Below are positions 45,451 to 54,610 of a DNA stretch of 64,000 bases, one piece after another. The stretch is from assembly GCF_028735875.1 (NCBI RefSeq), contig NZ_CP117834.1:1910001-1974000 (forward strand), in the 5' to 3' direction. Each line of letters starts with the position of its first letter. Position 1 is the first letter of the stretch. The DNA comes from Shouchella hunanensis. GTDB taxonomy: Bacteria; Bacillota; Bacilli; Bacillales; Bacillaceae_D. The position numbers and the translations under genes are program-made. Below the pieces are notes generated by a model that was not told the DNA's origin, searched no databases, and saw only the letters and a program-made list of their open reading frames with translations.

Positions 45451-46530
45451 TTATGTTACGTCTTTGAAAAGTTCTTTTTGAACGTTTTGGCGCATTTCAT
45501 AAATATTCGTTACAATCACTTTTGCGACGGCATAGGTCGGGATCGCAATAATCATTCCGAGAAAACCAGCTATATTTCCTGCTGCAAGGACGAGGGTAAT
45601 GACTGTAATGGGATGTACGCTGAGCTTTTTACCCATAATGTTTGGTGTAATAAGGTTGCTCTCCGCTTGCTGAACAACCAACGTAATAACAGAAACCCAG
45701 ATCGCCAAGATAGGGTCTTGAATGAGCGCAATAATGAATGCTGGGAAAAATGCTAGCCATGGGCCTAAGAAAGGAATCATATTTAATAGAAAAGCTAGTA
45801 AAGCAAGAAGTAAGGCGTAATCTAAACCAACGAAGGAGTAGGCTGTAAAAAGCAGAATAGCTAAGATTAATGCAGCCAATACTTGTCCCTGTACGTAGCT
45901 TTTTAAAGCGAAATCGATTTCGTGCAGCAGCTTCGCCATCCATTGCTTTGTTTCGCCTTTGAAATACTGAACAATGGCAGGTGCAAAACGGTGATAGTCC
46001 TTCATCATAAAGAAGAAAAAGAACGGCACAAGTATTAAAGCAAGAATAGTTGTAATGGCACCACTCAAAAATGAAATAATATAGCCTGAACTCACGACAA
46101 TAATGTTCTCAAGTGAATCAAGGAGAGACCCAATGGTTTGTTCTAAATCAAACGCAGTTGTCTCGCTATTTGTTATATAAGGCATAACAAATTCTTCGAG
46201 TTGTTGGAAGATCATAGGAACATTGCGGATTAATTTATTCGCTTCGTCAATTAATGGGTCTAAAATAAACATTGCGCCAATCATAACCAATGTGGCGACA
46301 AGGATCAAAATGCTCAATGCTGAAGCCCATTGAGGAATTTTTTTCATTAAAAATCGGTGAAGCGGTTCTGTAATATAGAATAAAAGCCCTGCAAGTAATA
46401 CTGGTATTAGAATCGATGTGATCACAATGAAAATTGGTTCAAACAGCCACTGGATCTCTACAACATTCTTGATGATTAGAATAAGTAAAAGAATACCAAC
46501 ACCTAATTGAAACCACATTTTATTTAGCAT
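45451..46530 (-). CDS. AI-2E transporter family (TqsA/YueF-like) membrane protein
   Basis: 359 residues from ATG 46530 (CAGGAGTG upstream; an open extension to 46572 lacks one). About seven or eight membrane segments and the family hallmarks YVQGQVLAALILAILLF, LDYALLLALLAFLLNMIPFLGPW and ESNLITPNIMGKKLSVHPI. Members export AI-2 or act as Na+/H+ antiporters; the latter role is known in some alkaliphiles, but no choice can be made here. Confidence 0.9.
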   Translation of the reverse strand: MLNKMWFQLGVGILLLILIIKNVVEIQWLFEPIFIVITSILIPVLLAGLLFYITEPLHRFLMKKIPQWASALSILILVATLVMIGAMFILDPLIDEANKLIRNVPMIFQQLEEFVMPYITNSETTAFDLEQTIGSLLDSLENIIVVSSGYIISFLSGAITTILALILVPFFFFFMMKDYHRFAPAIVQYFKGETKQWMAKLLHEIDFALKSYVQGQVLAALILAILLFTAYSFVGLDYALLLALLAFLLNMIPFLGPWLAFFPAFIIALIQDPILAIWVSVITLVVQQAESNLITPNIMGKKLSVHPITVITLVLAAGNIAGFLGMIIAIPTYAVAKVIVTNIYEMRQNVQKELFKDVT

Positions 46531-46692
46531 AAAAACGTACACTCCTGGCATCGTAGTATGGATCTCTATCATTATAGCCTAAGTATACACTGTAACGTTG
46601 CGTCACTTGCAATGATGATTTAAAAAGAAAGAGAGAGGAGGGTGCTGAGAAGCATGCTATCAGAAGGTTTTGTTCTTAGGAATAGAAGGAAG

Positions 46693-46758
46693 AAAAGCGC
46701 GTTAGATGGAGGCCTCTTGAGGCAATGCTCACGAAAGTCATCCATCAGTAGCGCTTTT
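46693..46758 (-). terminator. Long structured hairpin, probable terminator of the aldo/keto reductase
   Basis: Outer stem AAAAGCGC / GCGCTTTT, middle GATGGA / TCCATC, and an inner palindrome GAGGCCTC. It lies 54 bp after the aldo/keto reductase stop with a short T-run. More elaborate than a standard terminator. Confidence 0.6.
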
Positions 46759-46811
46759 ATCTGTTCTTGAAATGATTCCTTTTCTAATGATACAAGGAGC
46801 ATGAGCATCTT

Positions 46812-47660
46812 TTAAAACTCCTCGTACTCGTTCGGGTTTTGTTTATCAATTCGTCCGTTCTCACGGGTAAGACGATTAATGGCATCCATCGTACGATTGT
46901 CCAACTCAAAATCAAAAATCGATAAATTATCCTGCTGTCTAGAAACATTTGAAGAACGTACAAGCGGAAGGTTCTCTAATTGAATTTGCCAGCGCAAAAT
47001 AATTTGTGCTTTTGATTTCCCATATGATTTGGCAATGTCGTCAAACAGCTGATCATGAAAAACACTGTCTGAACGAAGGCGGCCGAGTGGACTCCAGCTC
47101 TGTGTAACGATTCCTAATTTCTTATCATAGGCACGCTGTTCTTCTTGAGAGAAGTATGGGTGCAATTCAATCTGGTTTATGCTAGGTGTAACACCTGTTT
47201 CGTTAATAATTTGGTCGAGATGTTCGGGAAGAAAGTTGCTTACGCCAATGGAGCGAACAAGACCCCAGCGTTTAGCATCTATTAATGCCTGCCACGCTTC
47301 AACAAATAGGCCCTGCTTTGGATTCGGCCAATGAATAAGATATAAGTCAAAATAGTCGAGTCCTGTTCGAAGCAGTGATTCTTGAATGGTTTCAACAGCT
47401 TTGTTATACGCATGATGCCTTCCTGGTAGCTTTGAGGTTATACGTAATTCCTCTCTTGGCGTGGAACTGCGTCGAACAGCTTCACCGACAGCGCCTTCAT
47501 TCTCGTAATTAAATGCTGAGTCAATTAAGCGATAGCCAATCTCAATAGCGCTCTGAATTGAATGAACACAAGCATGACCTTTCAACTGTGCAGTACCGTA
47601 GCCAATAGTAGGTACTTGTAAGCCGTCGTTTAGCGTGCGAATTGGAATTGAATCTACCAT
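46812..47660 (-). CDS. Aldo/keto reductase
   Basis: 282 residues. Catalytic tetrad region: GYRLIDSAFNYENEGAVG (Asp, Tyr), TSKLPG (Lys), and DLYLIHWPNP (His); IGVSNFLPEHLDQI and IILRWQIQ complete the family pattern. NADPH-dependent reduction of aldehydes or ketones such as methylglyoxal is likely; no substrate is shown. Weak RBS GGAGTGATAG. Confidence 0.92.
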   Translation of the reverse strand: MVDSIPIRTLNDGLQVPTIGYGTAQLKGHACVHSIQSAIEIGYRLIDSAFNYENEGAVGEAVRRSSTPREELRITSKLPGRHHAYNKAVETIQESLLRTGLDYFDLYLIHWPNPKQGLFVEAWQALIDAKRWGLVRSIGVSNFLPEHLDQIINETGVTPSINQIELHPYFSQEEQRAYDKKLGIVTQSWSPLGRLRSDSVFHDQLFDDIAKSYGKSKAQIILRWQIQLENLPLVRSSNVSRQQDNLSIFDFELDNRTMDAINRLTRENGRIDKQNPNEYEEF

Positions 47661-47785
47661 TCTATCACTCCTATTTTGTATTAGTATTAGTCTAGCATTT
47701 GAAAGGTCGAGCGTCTAATAAGAAGATTCAGATTTCGCAGAATGAATTTGTAGTGAGAGATAGGTTATTTCTGATGCCACGGTAG

Positions 47786-47911
47786 CTTTTGCTATCAAGG
47801 ATTGAGGTGGAAACCATTCATACAGTTTCGCTGCTTACAATTGAAACCGAGTTTGCTCGAATTATGACAACTGATGAGTTGTTCAAACGGTTAGGGAGTG
47901 AAAAGGTGTAA
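47786..47911 (+). pseudogene. 41-codon protein-like remnant
   Basis: A frame open from just after TAG 47783 to TAA 47909 reads as protein (EVETIHTVSLLTIETEFARI, then TTDELFKRLGSEKV) with no good start codon or ribosome site. It looks like the 3' end of a lost gene, possibly with DNA-binding or helical tail. The rest of 47661-47961 is without a gene apart from the terminator. Confidence 0.35.
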
Positions 47912-47916
47912 TAGAA

Positions 47917-47953
47917 AAAAGAGAGGTGTGCCACTTATGGCAACCTCTCTTTT
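47917..47953. terminator. Terminator of ileS
   Basis: Stem AAAAGAGAGGT.GCC / GGC.ACCTCTCTTTT with flanking A and T runs, directly after the ileS stop on the minus strand. Confidence 0.9.
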
Positions 47954-47961
47954 GCAGCTTA

Positions 47962-50900
47962 TCAATCTTGAATGCCAAGAGAAACCGTTTCGCCCTCGAC
48001 ATCAAAGGACTTCATATCGTCTTCTTGACCGAATGAAAGCTTCTCAATCAGAACATGTTTTTTCATGAAGGTTTCAAAGCGTTGTAAAATGTCTTCCACA
48101 TTTTCTGATGCATGAATCGTTAAATGGACACGCTTTTCAACTGGAAGGTCAAGCTCTTTACGATAAACTTGAACCGCACGAATGACTTCGCGAACAAATC
48201 CTTCTTCCTTAAGCTCTGTTGTAACATTTGTGTCAAGAACGACTAAGTAGTCATCACCTTCAGCGAATTCAAAGCCTGGTAATGGATTTTTTTCCACAAG
48301 AACATCGTCTTTCTCAATTTCTACGACTTGATCATTCTCTAGGGTTAACACCATTTTGCCAGCGTCAAGGAATTGTTGAGTTTGTGTATCACCAAATTGA
48401 GCAATCATTTTCTGTACAAGACCAACTGATTTACCTAACTTTGGTCCAGCAACTGGGAAGTTTAATTTTACTTGCTGGGACACGTATTGTTCTTGATTCG
48501 CATCAAGTAAAATGGTCTTTACATTTGTTTCTTCTGCAATGATGCCTTTATATGCTTCCAAATTTGCTGACTGCTTCACCGGTACAATAGCTAACTGAGC
48601 TAGCGGTTGCTTCGTTTTTAAGCTTGTTTGATTACGAATCGAGCGAGTCAATTCAACTACTTGGCGAACCGCATCCATTTCTTCTTCAAGTGAAGTGTTT
48701 ACCTGAGTGGAGTCGGCTACTGGATAATCGGTTAAATGGACACTTTCGCCAGCTAAGTCACTGTAAACCTCATCTGACAAAAATGGCGCAAATGGAGCCA
48801 TCAATTGCGTTGTTTTCGTGATCACTTCATACAGCGTGTGGTAAGCTGCACGTTTGTCTTCATCCATACCACTCGCCCAGAAACGCGCACGAGAACGACG
48901 GATGTACCAGTTACTAATTTCGTCTAAAAATGATGCGATGGTTCTTGCGCCTTTCGTGACATCGTATGCGTCTAAGCTTTTTGTCACTTCTGCAATAACA
49001 GTGTTTAGGCGTGAGAGAATCCATTCATCAAGCTTCGTGTGCTTGCCAGTCTCGACTGTTTTTGGATCGAAGCGATCAATGTCCGCGTACATTTTATAGA
49101 AAGAATGTACATTCGCTAGCGTATCTAACACTTTTGACTTCGTCTGACTAACGGTCTTCTTAGAGAAGCGCTTGTTATTCCAAGGTGCGCTATCAGCAAG
49201 TAACGCCCAGCGTAAGCTGTCTGCTCCGAATTCTTCAATTAGCTCAACTGGATTTAAGGCATTTCCTTTACTCTTAGACATTTTCTGTCCGTTTTCATCT
49301 AAAATATGTCCGAGAGAAAGTACGCGCTTATAAGGAGCTTTCCCCGTAAATAAAGTTGACACCGCAAGTAAGCTGTAGAACCAACCACGTGTTTGGTCGA
49401 CTCCTTCAATGACAACGTCAGCAGGAAATTGCTTGTTCATCAATGCTTCATTTTCAAATGGATAGTGGTATTGAGCAAACGGCATAGAGCCACTATCAAA
49501 CCATACATCAATGACTTCACTTGTGCGATGCATCGTTCCGCCACATTCACACGTAAACGTAATGCCATCAACATATGGCTTATGAAGCTCAATATCTTCG
49601 CCTAACTCTTGGTCTGCACGCTCACGTAGTTCGGCAATAGAAGCAGGCGCTTCCTGTTTGTCGCATGAGTCACATTCCCACACATTTAATGGTGTACCCC
49701 AGAATCGGTTACGCCCAATGTTCCAATCAACCACATTCTCAAGAAATTTACCAAATCGACCTTCGCGCATATGACTTGGGTGCCAATCCACTTCTTGGTT
49801 ATTAGCAATTAACTGATCTTTCATTTTCGTTGTTTCAATAAACCAACCTTCCATTGCGTAATAGAGAAGGGGGCTATCACATCGCCAGCAATGTGGATAG
49901 CTATGCTCATAACGTTCTTTTGAGAATAAACGTCCGTTATGGGCCAACATCTTAACAATATCTACATCGCAATCTTTTACGAAGCGACCAGCAAGTGGAC
50001 CGATTTCTTCTGTATAACGGCCTTTTGAATCTACGACATTTACGAAATCAAGGCCACTTTCCCGGATAGCTTGATAGTCATCGTCACCGTGGGCAGGTGC
50101 CATATGGACAAGACCAGTACCGCTTGAATCGGTAACGAAAGAGGCACCAATTACTTCATGACCCCTATTTAAAGAAAGGTAATTAAACGGAGGATCGTAT
50201 TTCGTACCAACAAGTTCTGATCCTTTTAATGTACCTACAACGTTCGGCGATTCACCAAGTAGTTTTTCAGCTAATGCTTCTGCAACAACGTAGACTTCGT
50301 CGTCTTTTTCCACTTTTACATAGGTCATATCTGGATTGACTGCAATCGCTACGTTGGAAGGCAACGTCCATGGAGTCGTTGTCCAGCCAAGAAGGTATTC
50401 ATTCTTCGTTCCTTCAATTAAAAACTTCGCTGTAGCTGATAAATCGGTAACATCCTTATATCCTTGAGCAACTTCGTGTGAGCTTAAAGAAGTTTCACAG
50501 TTTGGACAGTAGGGCACAACACGGTGACCTTTGTAAAGCATGTCGTTCCGATGAATGGTTGAAAGAATGTTCCATACTGACTCAATGTAAGGGTTCTGTA
50601 AGGTGACGTATGGGTCGTCCATATCAACCCAATAGCCAAGTGCTTCTGTAAATTGGCGCCATTCTCGTTCATACGTAAAGACACTTTCTTTACATTTTTC
50701 AATGAATGCTTCAACGCCGTACGCTTTAATTTCGTCTTTGCCTTTTAAATCAAGTTGTTTCTGTACTTCTAATTCTACAGGCAAACCATGGGTGTCCCAA
50801 CCAGCTTTACGAAGAACTTGATACCCAGACATTGTTTTATAACGGGCAACAAAGTCTTTCATCGTACGTCCTAACGCATGACCTGCGTGAGGCATTCCGT

Positions 50901-51033
50901 TTGCAGTCGGAGGGCCTTCGTAAAAGACGTACGTTTCTTTTCCTTCACGCTTTTCAATTGACTGTTTAAATGTGTTGTCCTTTTCCCAACGCTCGCGTAC
51001 CCGTTGTTCACGAACATGTGCCGTTTCGCTCAT
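47962..51033 (-). CDS. ileS: Isoleucyl-tRNA synthetase, type 2 length (IleS2-like)
   Basis: 1023 residues from ATG 51033, favoured because AAGGTGAT lies at proper distance; ATG 51042 and GTG 51045 are alternatives. Class-I motifs: HIGH variant [10 protein letters not shown] (~45) and KMSKS in [11 protein letters not shown] (~595). [21 protein letters not shown] and a zinc-like CECGG site follow the editing domain. The length exceeds the ~920 of the common bacterial type and matches the eukaryote-like type 2, which in other bacteria confers mupirocin tolerance; resistance is inference. Controlled by the T-box leader upstream. Confidence 0.93.
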   Translation of the reverse strand: MSETAHVREQRVRERWEKDNTFKQSIEKREGKETYVFYEGPPTANGMPHAGHALGRTMKDFVARYKTMSGYQVLRKAGWDTHGLPVELEVQKQLDLKGKDEIKAYGVEAFIEKCKESVFTYEREWRQFTEALGYWVDMDDPYVTLQNPYIESVWNILSTIHRNDMLYKGHRVVPYCPNCETSLSSHEVAQGYKDVTDLSATAKFLIEGTKNEYLLGWTTTPWTLPSNVAIAVNPDMTYVKVEKDDEVYVVAEALAEKLLGESPNVVGTLKGSELVGTKYDPPFNYLSLNRGHEVIGASFVTDSSGTGLVHMAPAHGDDDYQAIRESGLDFVNVVDSKGRYTEEIGPLAGRFVKDCDVDIVKMLAHNGRLFSKERYEHSYPHCWRCDSPLLYYAMEGWFIETTKMKDQLIANNQEVDWHPSHMREGRFGKFLENVVDWNIGRNRFWGTPLNVWECDSCDKQEAPASIAELRERADQELGEDIELHKPYVDGITFTCECGGTMHRTSEVIDVWFDSGSMPFAQYHYPFENEALMNKQFPADVVIEGVDQTRGWFYSLLAVSTLFTGKAPYKRVLSLGHILDENGQKMSKSKGNALNPVELIEEFGADSLRWALLADSAPWNNKRFSKKTVSQTKSKVLDTLANVHSFYKMYADIDRFDPKTVETGKHTKLDEWILSRLNTVIAEVTKSLDAYDVTKGARTIASFLDEISNWYIRRSRARFWASGMDEDKRAAYHTLYEVITKTTQLMAPFAPFLSDEVYSDLAGESVHLTDYPVADSTQVNTSLEEEMDAVRQVVELTRSIRNQTSLKTKQPLAQLAIVPVKQSANLEAYKGIIAEETNVKTILLDANQEQYVSQQVKLNFPVAGPKLGKSVGLVQKMIAQFGDTQTQQFLDAGKMVLTLENDQVVEIEKDDVLVEKNPLPGFEFAEGDDYLVVLDTNVTTELKEEGFVREVIRAVQVYRKELDLPVEKRVHLTIHASENVEDILQRFETFMKKHVLIEKLSFGQEDDMKSFDVEGETVSLGIQD

Positions 51034-51060
51034 TTGCGTCATCACCTTCTTTATAAAATT

Positions 51061-51094
51061 AAAAAAACCTCCATCCAGGTCGCAGGATCGAGGT
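51061..51094 (-). terminator. Second terminator-like hairpin next to the ileS ribosome site
   Basis: Minus strand ACCTCGATCC / GGATGGAGGT stem with a seven-T tail, 28 bases before ATG 51033. It lies downstream of the T-box terminator, so the leader has two terminators in tandem. Confidence 0.7.
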
Positions 51095-51117
51095 GTTATT
51101 CACTCAATAGTAGACAT

Positions 51118-51351
51118 AAAAAAAACCATACAGAAGTAGTGGTTTACATGTTTGTCATCATCACTACGTACCAACATACGCGCCCTTCATATCGGTAGGG
51201 AGCCGGCAAAGCTTAAAAGGTCGGTTCGGCTTTGCTTCTCGGAGAAGATTTTCAGAAAGGTCTTAACGTTGACTTTCAGCATCCATGTCAACTCTCTGTG
51301 GATAAGAATTCAATCTTACTCGGTCTCGTCATCGAATCAATTATTTGAATT
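51118..51351 (-). ncRNA. T-box leader of ileS
   Basis: Minus-strand leader with T-box marks in order: AGTA near 51318-51321, AGAGAG (51297-51292) and GGATGCTGAAAG (51284-51273) flanking a GTTGAC/GTCAAC distal stem, an ATC isoleucine specifier codon (51249-51247) in GAAAATCTTC, a stem GCAAAGC / GCTTTGC (about 51234-51208), a T-box core TTGGTACG (about 51174-51167), and a terminator stem AAACCA.TAC / GTATGGTTT with eight T (51145-51118). The T-box core is diverged from AGGGTGGNACCGCG. Uncharged tRNA-Ile should favour read-through. Confidence 0.75.
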
Positions 51352-51357
51352 ATTCCT

Positions 51358-51386
51358 AGTATAAAGAGCGGAACGAGGAATGTCAA
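51358..51386 (-). promoter_or_regulatory. SigmaA promoter of ileS
   Basis: Minus strand TTGACA (51386-51381), 17-bp spacer, TATACT (51363-51358), placing the start at about 51351 and the T-box directly behind it. The stretch 51387-51612 shows no gene. Confidence 0.85.
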
Positions 51387-51612
51387 ATAGACTTCGTTCC
51401 AGTAAAAAAGGGGGATGTGGTCTCTAGTGTATCCATTGTCAGAAAAAATAATCTTAAAAAGCTGAAGAGACGCTTTTTACCTAATGAGGGAATAGAAAAC
51501 ACGATAAAATGAGAGTAGAGGGTGACCACTAGACAATTTTCTTCTCACTTTTTTTCTCAGCATTGGACTGAGTCAGATTCGAAGAAAAATCGATAGACTA
51601 CCATGATTTTTA

Positions 51613-51640
51613 TTGATAAACGATAAAAAAATGGTATACA
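51613..51640 (+). promoter_or_regulatory. Promoter of the DUF2975 operon
   Basis: TTGATA (51613-51618), 16-bp spacer, TATACA (51635-51640), in an AT-rich segment 27 bp before the start. Confidence 0.5.
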
Positions 51641-51666
51641 ATGATAAAAAAGTACCGAGGTGTTCT

Positions 51667-52143
51667 ATGCAACGTGGGAGAGTTTTATTTTTAAAGGGCA
51701 TTACAATTAGCCTTGGTGTTCTAGTACTAATCAGTTGTATATGGGTGTTACCGCCCTTATCACACTATATTGCTATTGATAATCCGAGTTTTGCCTATCT
51801 TCGAATTCCGGTTTTAGCAGGTGTCTATATGACAGTTGTACCGTTTTTATTTGCGCTCCAGCAGGCGTTTCAATTATTGAGCTTAATAGAAAATGATTAT
51901 GTGTTTACAGATTGGGCCATTAAAACGCTGGGAAATATTAAGTTTTGTGCAGTCGCGATTATTATCTTGTACGGTGTTGGGTTAATTAGTTTATTTTTAC
52001 TGAATGCGATACATATAGGATTTGTCATGATTGTCTTGACGATTATGCTCATTACTGTGGTCATTATCTTTTTTGCGTCTGTATTACAAGAGCTACTACG
52101 CTCAGCGGTACGCCTAAAATCAGAAAACGACTTGACGATTTGA
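51667..52143 (+). CDS. DUF2975 membrane protein (YoaS-like)
   Basis: 158 residues from ATG 51667 (CGAGGTG upstream; the longer frame to 51613 overlaps the promoter). Four membrane segments in the DUF2975 arrangement, with FRLSLIENDYVFTDWAIKTLGNIKF-like central motif (LLSLIENDYVFTDWAIKTL) and a C-terminal ELLRSAVRLKSENDLTI that is typical of the family. Nearly always next to a small XRE regulator, as here, 10 bp downstream. Function unknown. Confidence 0.88.
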   Translation: MQRGRVLFLKGITISLGVLVLISCIWVLPPLSHYIAIDNPSFAYLRIPVLAGVYMTVVPFLFALQQAFQLLSLIENDYVFTDWAIKTLGNIKFCAVAIIILYGVGLISLFLLNAIHIGFVMIVLTIMLITVVIIFFASVLQELLRSAVRLKSENDLTI

Positions 52144-52153
52144 GGTGTAAAAG

Positions 52154-52369
52154 ATGGCAATAATTATTCGGCTAGATGTCATGTTAGCAAAGCGAAAAAT
52201 GAGTATGACCGAACTATCTGAGCGTGTTGGTGTCACAATGGCGAATCTATCAATTTTGAAAAACGGAAAAGCAAAGGCAGTACGGTTTTCGACACTTGAG
52301 GCGATATGTGAAGTGCTAGATTGTCAGCCTGGAGACATACTGGAATATGAAAGGGAGGAAAGCATGTGA
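52154..52369 (+). CDS. Small XRE-family regulator (YozG-like)
   Basis: 71 residues, essentially one helix-turn-helix: IIIRLDVMLAKRKMSMTELSERVGVTMANLSILKNGKAKAVRFSTLEAIC is the Cro/C1-type fold, ending with CQPGDILEYERE. Partner of the DUF2975 protein; probably controls this operon. Overlaps the next gene by four bases. Confidence 0.9.
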   Translation: MAIIIRLDVMLAKRKMSMTELSERVGVTMANLSILKNGKAKAVRFSTLEAICEVLDCQPGDILEYEREESM

Positions 52370-52884
52370 CCATAATCATCCTGATTGGAGGGATTTTTCT
52401 TCTCATATTCCTTCTAGTCTTAAAACCGTTTCTTCGGATGTTGGAAGGCCATGTTCTTGTAGAACGATTAAAAACAAAAAACGGGTTTCAATCTCCTTTA
52501 AAGGCGGGCATATTGACATTTGGACTAAATGTCGTCTTGTTTTCAGTTACACTAGTGTGTTTATATGTACCAGCGTTAATAGGGTTTGATATGAGCCCTT
52601 TGTTTGCAATGGTATTCGGTACGATTATAAGTGTCCTTGCTTGGGGAGTGCTGAATCGTGGATACAAAGGGAATCGCCCGATTATGATGGGGTTTATCGG
52701 GAGTAGCTTTTATCTACTGGCTTTCCTTACAGCCCTTATCATATGGTTCCTTCCTAGTAGCCGAACAGGGGAAGAATTGTTTCACTGGGAAATTGGCCTT
52801 ATCTTGATTGGGGTTATCAGTTTCATAGCGTGGGTTATGAATTTTTATGTCATTAGTTATCGAGGTAAAGAAGAGGGCGGTTAA
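52366..52884 (+). CDS. Membrane protein of unknown function
   Basis: 172 residues from GTG 52366, coupled by ATGTG overlap to the XRE gene. Five predicted membrane segments (starting IIILIGGIFLLIFLLVLKPF). I recognise no family. As third member of the DUF2975/XRE unit it may act in the same membrane process. Its last codons lie inside a hairpin shared with the convergent gene. Confidence 0.7.
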   Translation: MTIIILIGGIFLLIFLLVLKPFLRMLEGHVLVERLKTKNGFQSPLKAGILTFGLNVVLFSVTLVCLYVPALIGFDMSPLFAMVFGTIISVLAWGVLNRGYKGNRPIMMGFIGSSFYLLAFLTALIIWFLPSSRTGEELFHWEIGLILIGVISFIAWVMNFYVISYRGKEEGG

Positions 52885-52902
52885 ACCGTCCTCTTCTTTA
52901 CC
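52864..52902. terminator. Convergent hairpin shared by two gene ends
   Basis: GGTAAAGAAGAGGGCGGT (52864-52881) pairs with 52885-52902 over 18 bp with one G-U. Both flanking genes have their stop codons inside the stem. T-run is weak, so it may act mainly as an RNA-stabilising 3' end. Confidence 0.7.
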
Positions 52903-53446
52903 ATTGTATGGTTAAGTTAGGCCAGATTTCTTGCCAGTTCTTTTTCTTAATACGTTGATGGTAGCGATCTAAATCGTGGACATAGGCAGGTGTTGGACGA
53001 ACAAGAAGTTCAACCGCATCGTTGACACCGAACGGGGCGATGAGTTCTAGTCTGTTTTGATCAAGGCGAACACCTAATGCTGTTGCCGTTTCAGGAAACC
53101 TTGATAACGCCTCTGTAGTAGAGCCATAAGGTGGAAATTGATTGACGATGTGCATACGTGCTTGGTTTTTTACAGACCAAGGTTGACCAGGGAAAAGACG
53201 ATGCAACTCGTATTCATATTCTTTTTCCTTTTCTTTTTTTAAACAAGCAGAATCGTAGTAGACGACATCAATATCTGGAAGTTCTGTCCGCTGGAATCCA
53301 TGCAGAGTATCCCAAATCTTCCCGCGTACAAATCCTGCACAAACACACCAATCCTTTAGTTGAAGTGCTTCAGCTGCCGCTAGTACCGCCATCATCCAAT
53401 CATCTTCTTGTATGAGTGCGAGAACATCTTCTTCTGTGTGAATCAT
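52898..53446 (-). CDS. Nucleotidyltransferase family protein
   Basis: 182 residues from ATG 53446 (AAAGGAG seven bases upstream; the open extension to 53515 is the terminator of the neighbour). Helical N-terminus, then VCAGFVRGKIWDTLHGF and LPDIDVVYYD, which correspond to the GxVRD/DxD-like active site of the COG3575 nucleotidyltransferases, and YGSTTEALSRFPETATALGVRL. Substrate unknown. Confidence 0.85.
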   Translation of the reverse strand: MIHTEEDVLALIQEDDWMMAVLAAAEALQLKDWCVCAGFVRGKIWDTLHGFQRTELPDIDVVYYDSACLKKEKEKEYEYELHRLFPGQPWSVKNQARMHIVNQFPPYGSTTEALSRFPETATALGVRLDQNRLELIAPFGVNDAVELLVRPTPAYVHDLDRYHQRIKKKNWQEIWPNLTIQW

Positions 53447-53470
53447 CGTCCAACTCCTTTTAGAAAATGG

Positions 53471-53512
53471 AGCGAAGAAACGGCTAAATGGGCTATCTAG
53501 TCGTTTCTTCGC
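53471..53512 (-). terminator. Hairpin after the quinone reductase gene
   Basis: GCGAAGAAACGACT / AGCCGTTTCTTCGC stem, five bases after the stop of the minus-strand gene, with a weak T-rich tail. Confidence 0.6.
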
Positions 53513-53516
53513 CAAG

Positions 53517-54494
53517 TTAAAGTTTTACAATCGTACGGCCTTTAACATTCCCTTTTACAACATTCGTTAATACATCATTTAATTGGGTTAATGTAATTTC
53601 ATTTACGGTCTCTTCTAGAAAGGATGGTTTTAAGTCTGTCGCTAATCGATACCAAGCATGTGCTCGTTCTTTCATTGGACAGGTTACAGAATCAATTCCT
53701 AGCCAATTGATACCTCGTCCAATAAAGGGTAAAACCGTCGTTACAACTTCAACGCCACCAGTTAACCCACTGGATGCAATCGAGCCGCCTCGTTTCAATG
53801 TAGTCAGTAGATAAGAAGTTGTTTTCCCTCCTACTGCATCAATAGCGCCTGCCCATTCACCTTGACGAATGGATACCCTCTCGCTTTCTTCCAGTTCTTC
53901 TCGGGTAACCATTTCAGAAGCGCCTAGCTGCTTTAACCAATCGTGAGCTTCCACTTTATTTGTTCCTGCGACAACGTGATAACCAAGCTTTGCTAACATT
54001 TCTACTGAGAGACTACCAACACCTCCAGTCGCACCTGGAACAACAACTTTTCCTCCATCAGGGTGTAAGCCATTTTGTTCTAATTTTGTAATAGAAAGAG
54101 CTGCTGTTAAACCAGCGGTTCCTAAAATCATAGATTCTTTTAATGTTAATCCTTCTGGGAGTGGAATAACCCACTCGGCTGGAATTCGCGCATACTCCGC
54201 ATAGCCTCCGTGATGAGCGGTTCCAATTTTATAACTTGTAGCGATGACTTTTTGACCTTCTGAAAATCGATTGTCTTTCGAACGTACAACTGTTCCTGCT
54301 AAATCAATGCCAGGGATGAGTGGAGAAGTTTCAGCAAGGTTGCCTTGTTTTACAACCATCGCATCTTTATAATTTACACTTGAATAAGCAACTTTAATAA
54401 GCACGTCACCTTCTATTAACTCTTCCAGATCCCATTGTTCTATCTGTCCTTCAAGTAGCGCTTCTTTTCGGAGGACGAATGCGTCAAATGTCAT
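53517..54494 (-). CDS. YhdH/YhfP-family NADPH quinone/acrylyl-CoA reductase
   Basis: 325 residues from ATG 54494 (AGAAAGGGG upstream). Zinc-less MDR fold: VAYSSVNYKDAMVVKQGN near residue 45, VVPGATGGVGSLSVEMLAKLGY cofactor loop near 150, and INWLGIDSVTCPMKERAHAWYRL near 270, all typical of YhdH/YhfP. Reduces activated enoyl or quinone compounds with NADPH. Confidence 0.9.
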   Translation of the reverse strand: MTFDAFVLRKEALLEGQIEQWDLEELIEGDVLIKVAYSSVNYKDAMVVKQGNLAETSPLIPGIDLAGTVVRSKDNRFSEGQKVIATSYKIGTAHHGGYAEYARIPAEWVIPLPEGLTLKESMILGTAGLTAALSITKLEQNGLHPDGGKVVVPGATGGVGSLSVEMLAKLGYHVVAGTNKVEAHDWLKQLGASEMVTREELEESERVSIRQGEWAGAIDAVGGKTTSYLLTTLKRGGSIASSGLTGGVEVVTTVLPFIGRGINWLGIDSVTCPMKERAHAWYRLATDLKPSFLEETVNEITLTQLNDVLTNVVKGNVKGRTIVKL

Positions 54495-54610
54495 AAAAAT
54501 CCCCTTTCTTCTTGACTGTATTCTCATGGTAGAAGTTTAGGGAGGAGGAAGTCAATCATCTTGCTCGCACTAGGTTTACACGATACGATAGAAAGAAATG
54601 GAGGCGGAAC

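Noticed and set aside
46620-46808. 62-residue minus-strand ORF after the aldo/keto reductase
   Set aside because: It is read through the nested hairpin, has no ribosome site and has a composition like translated stem sequence.
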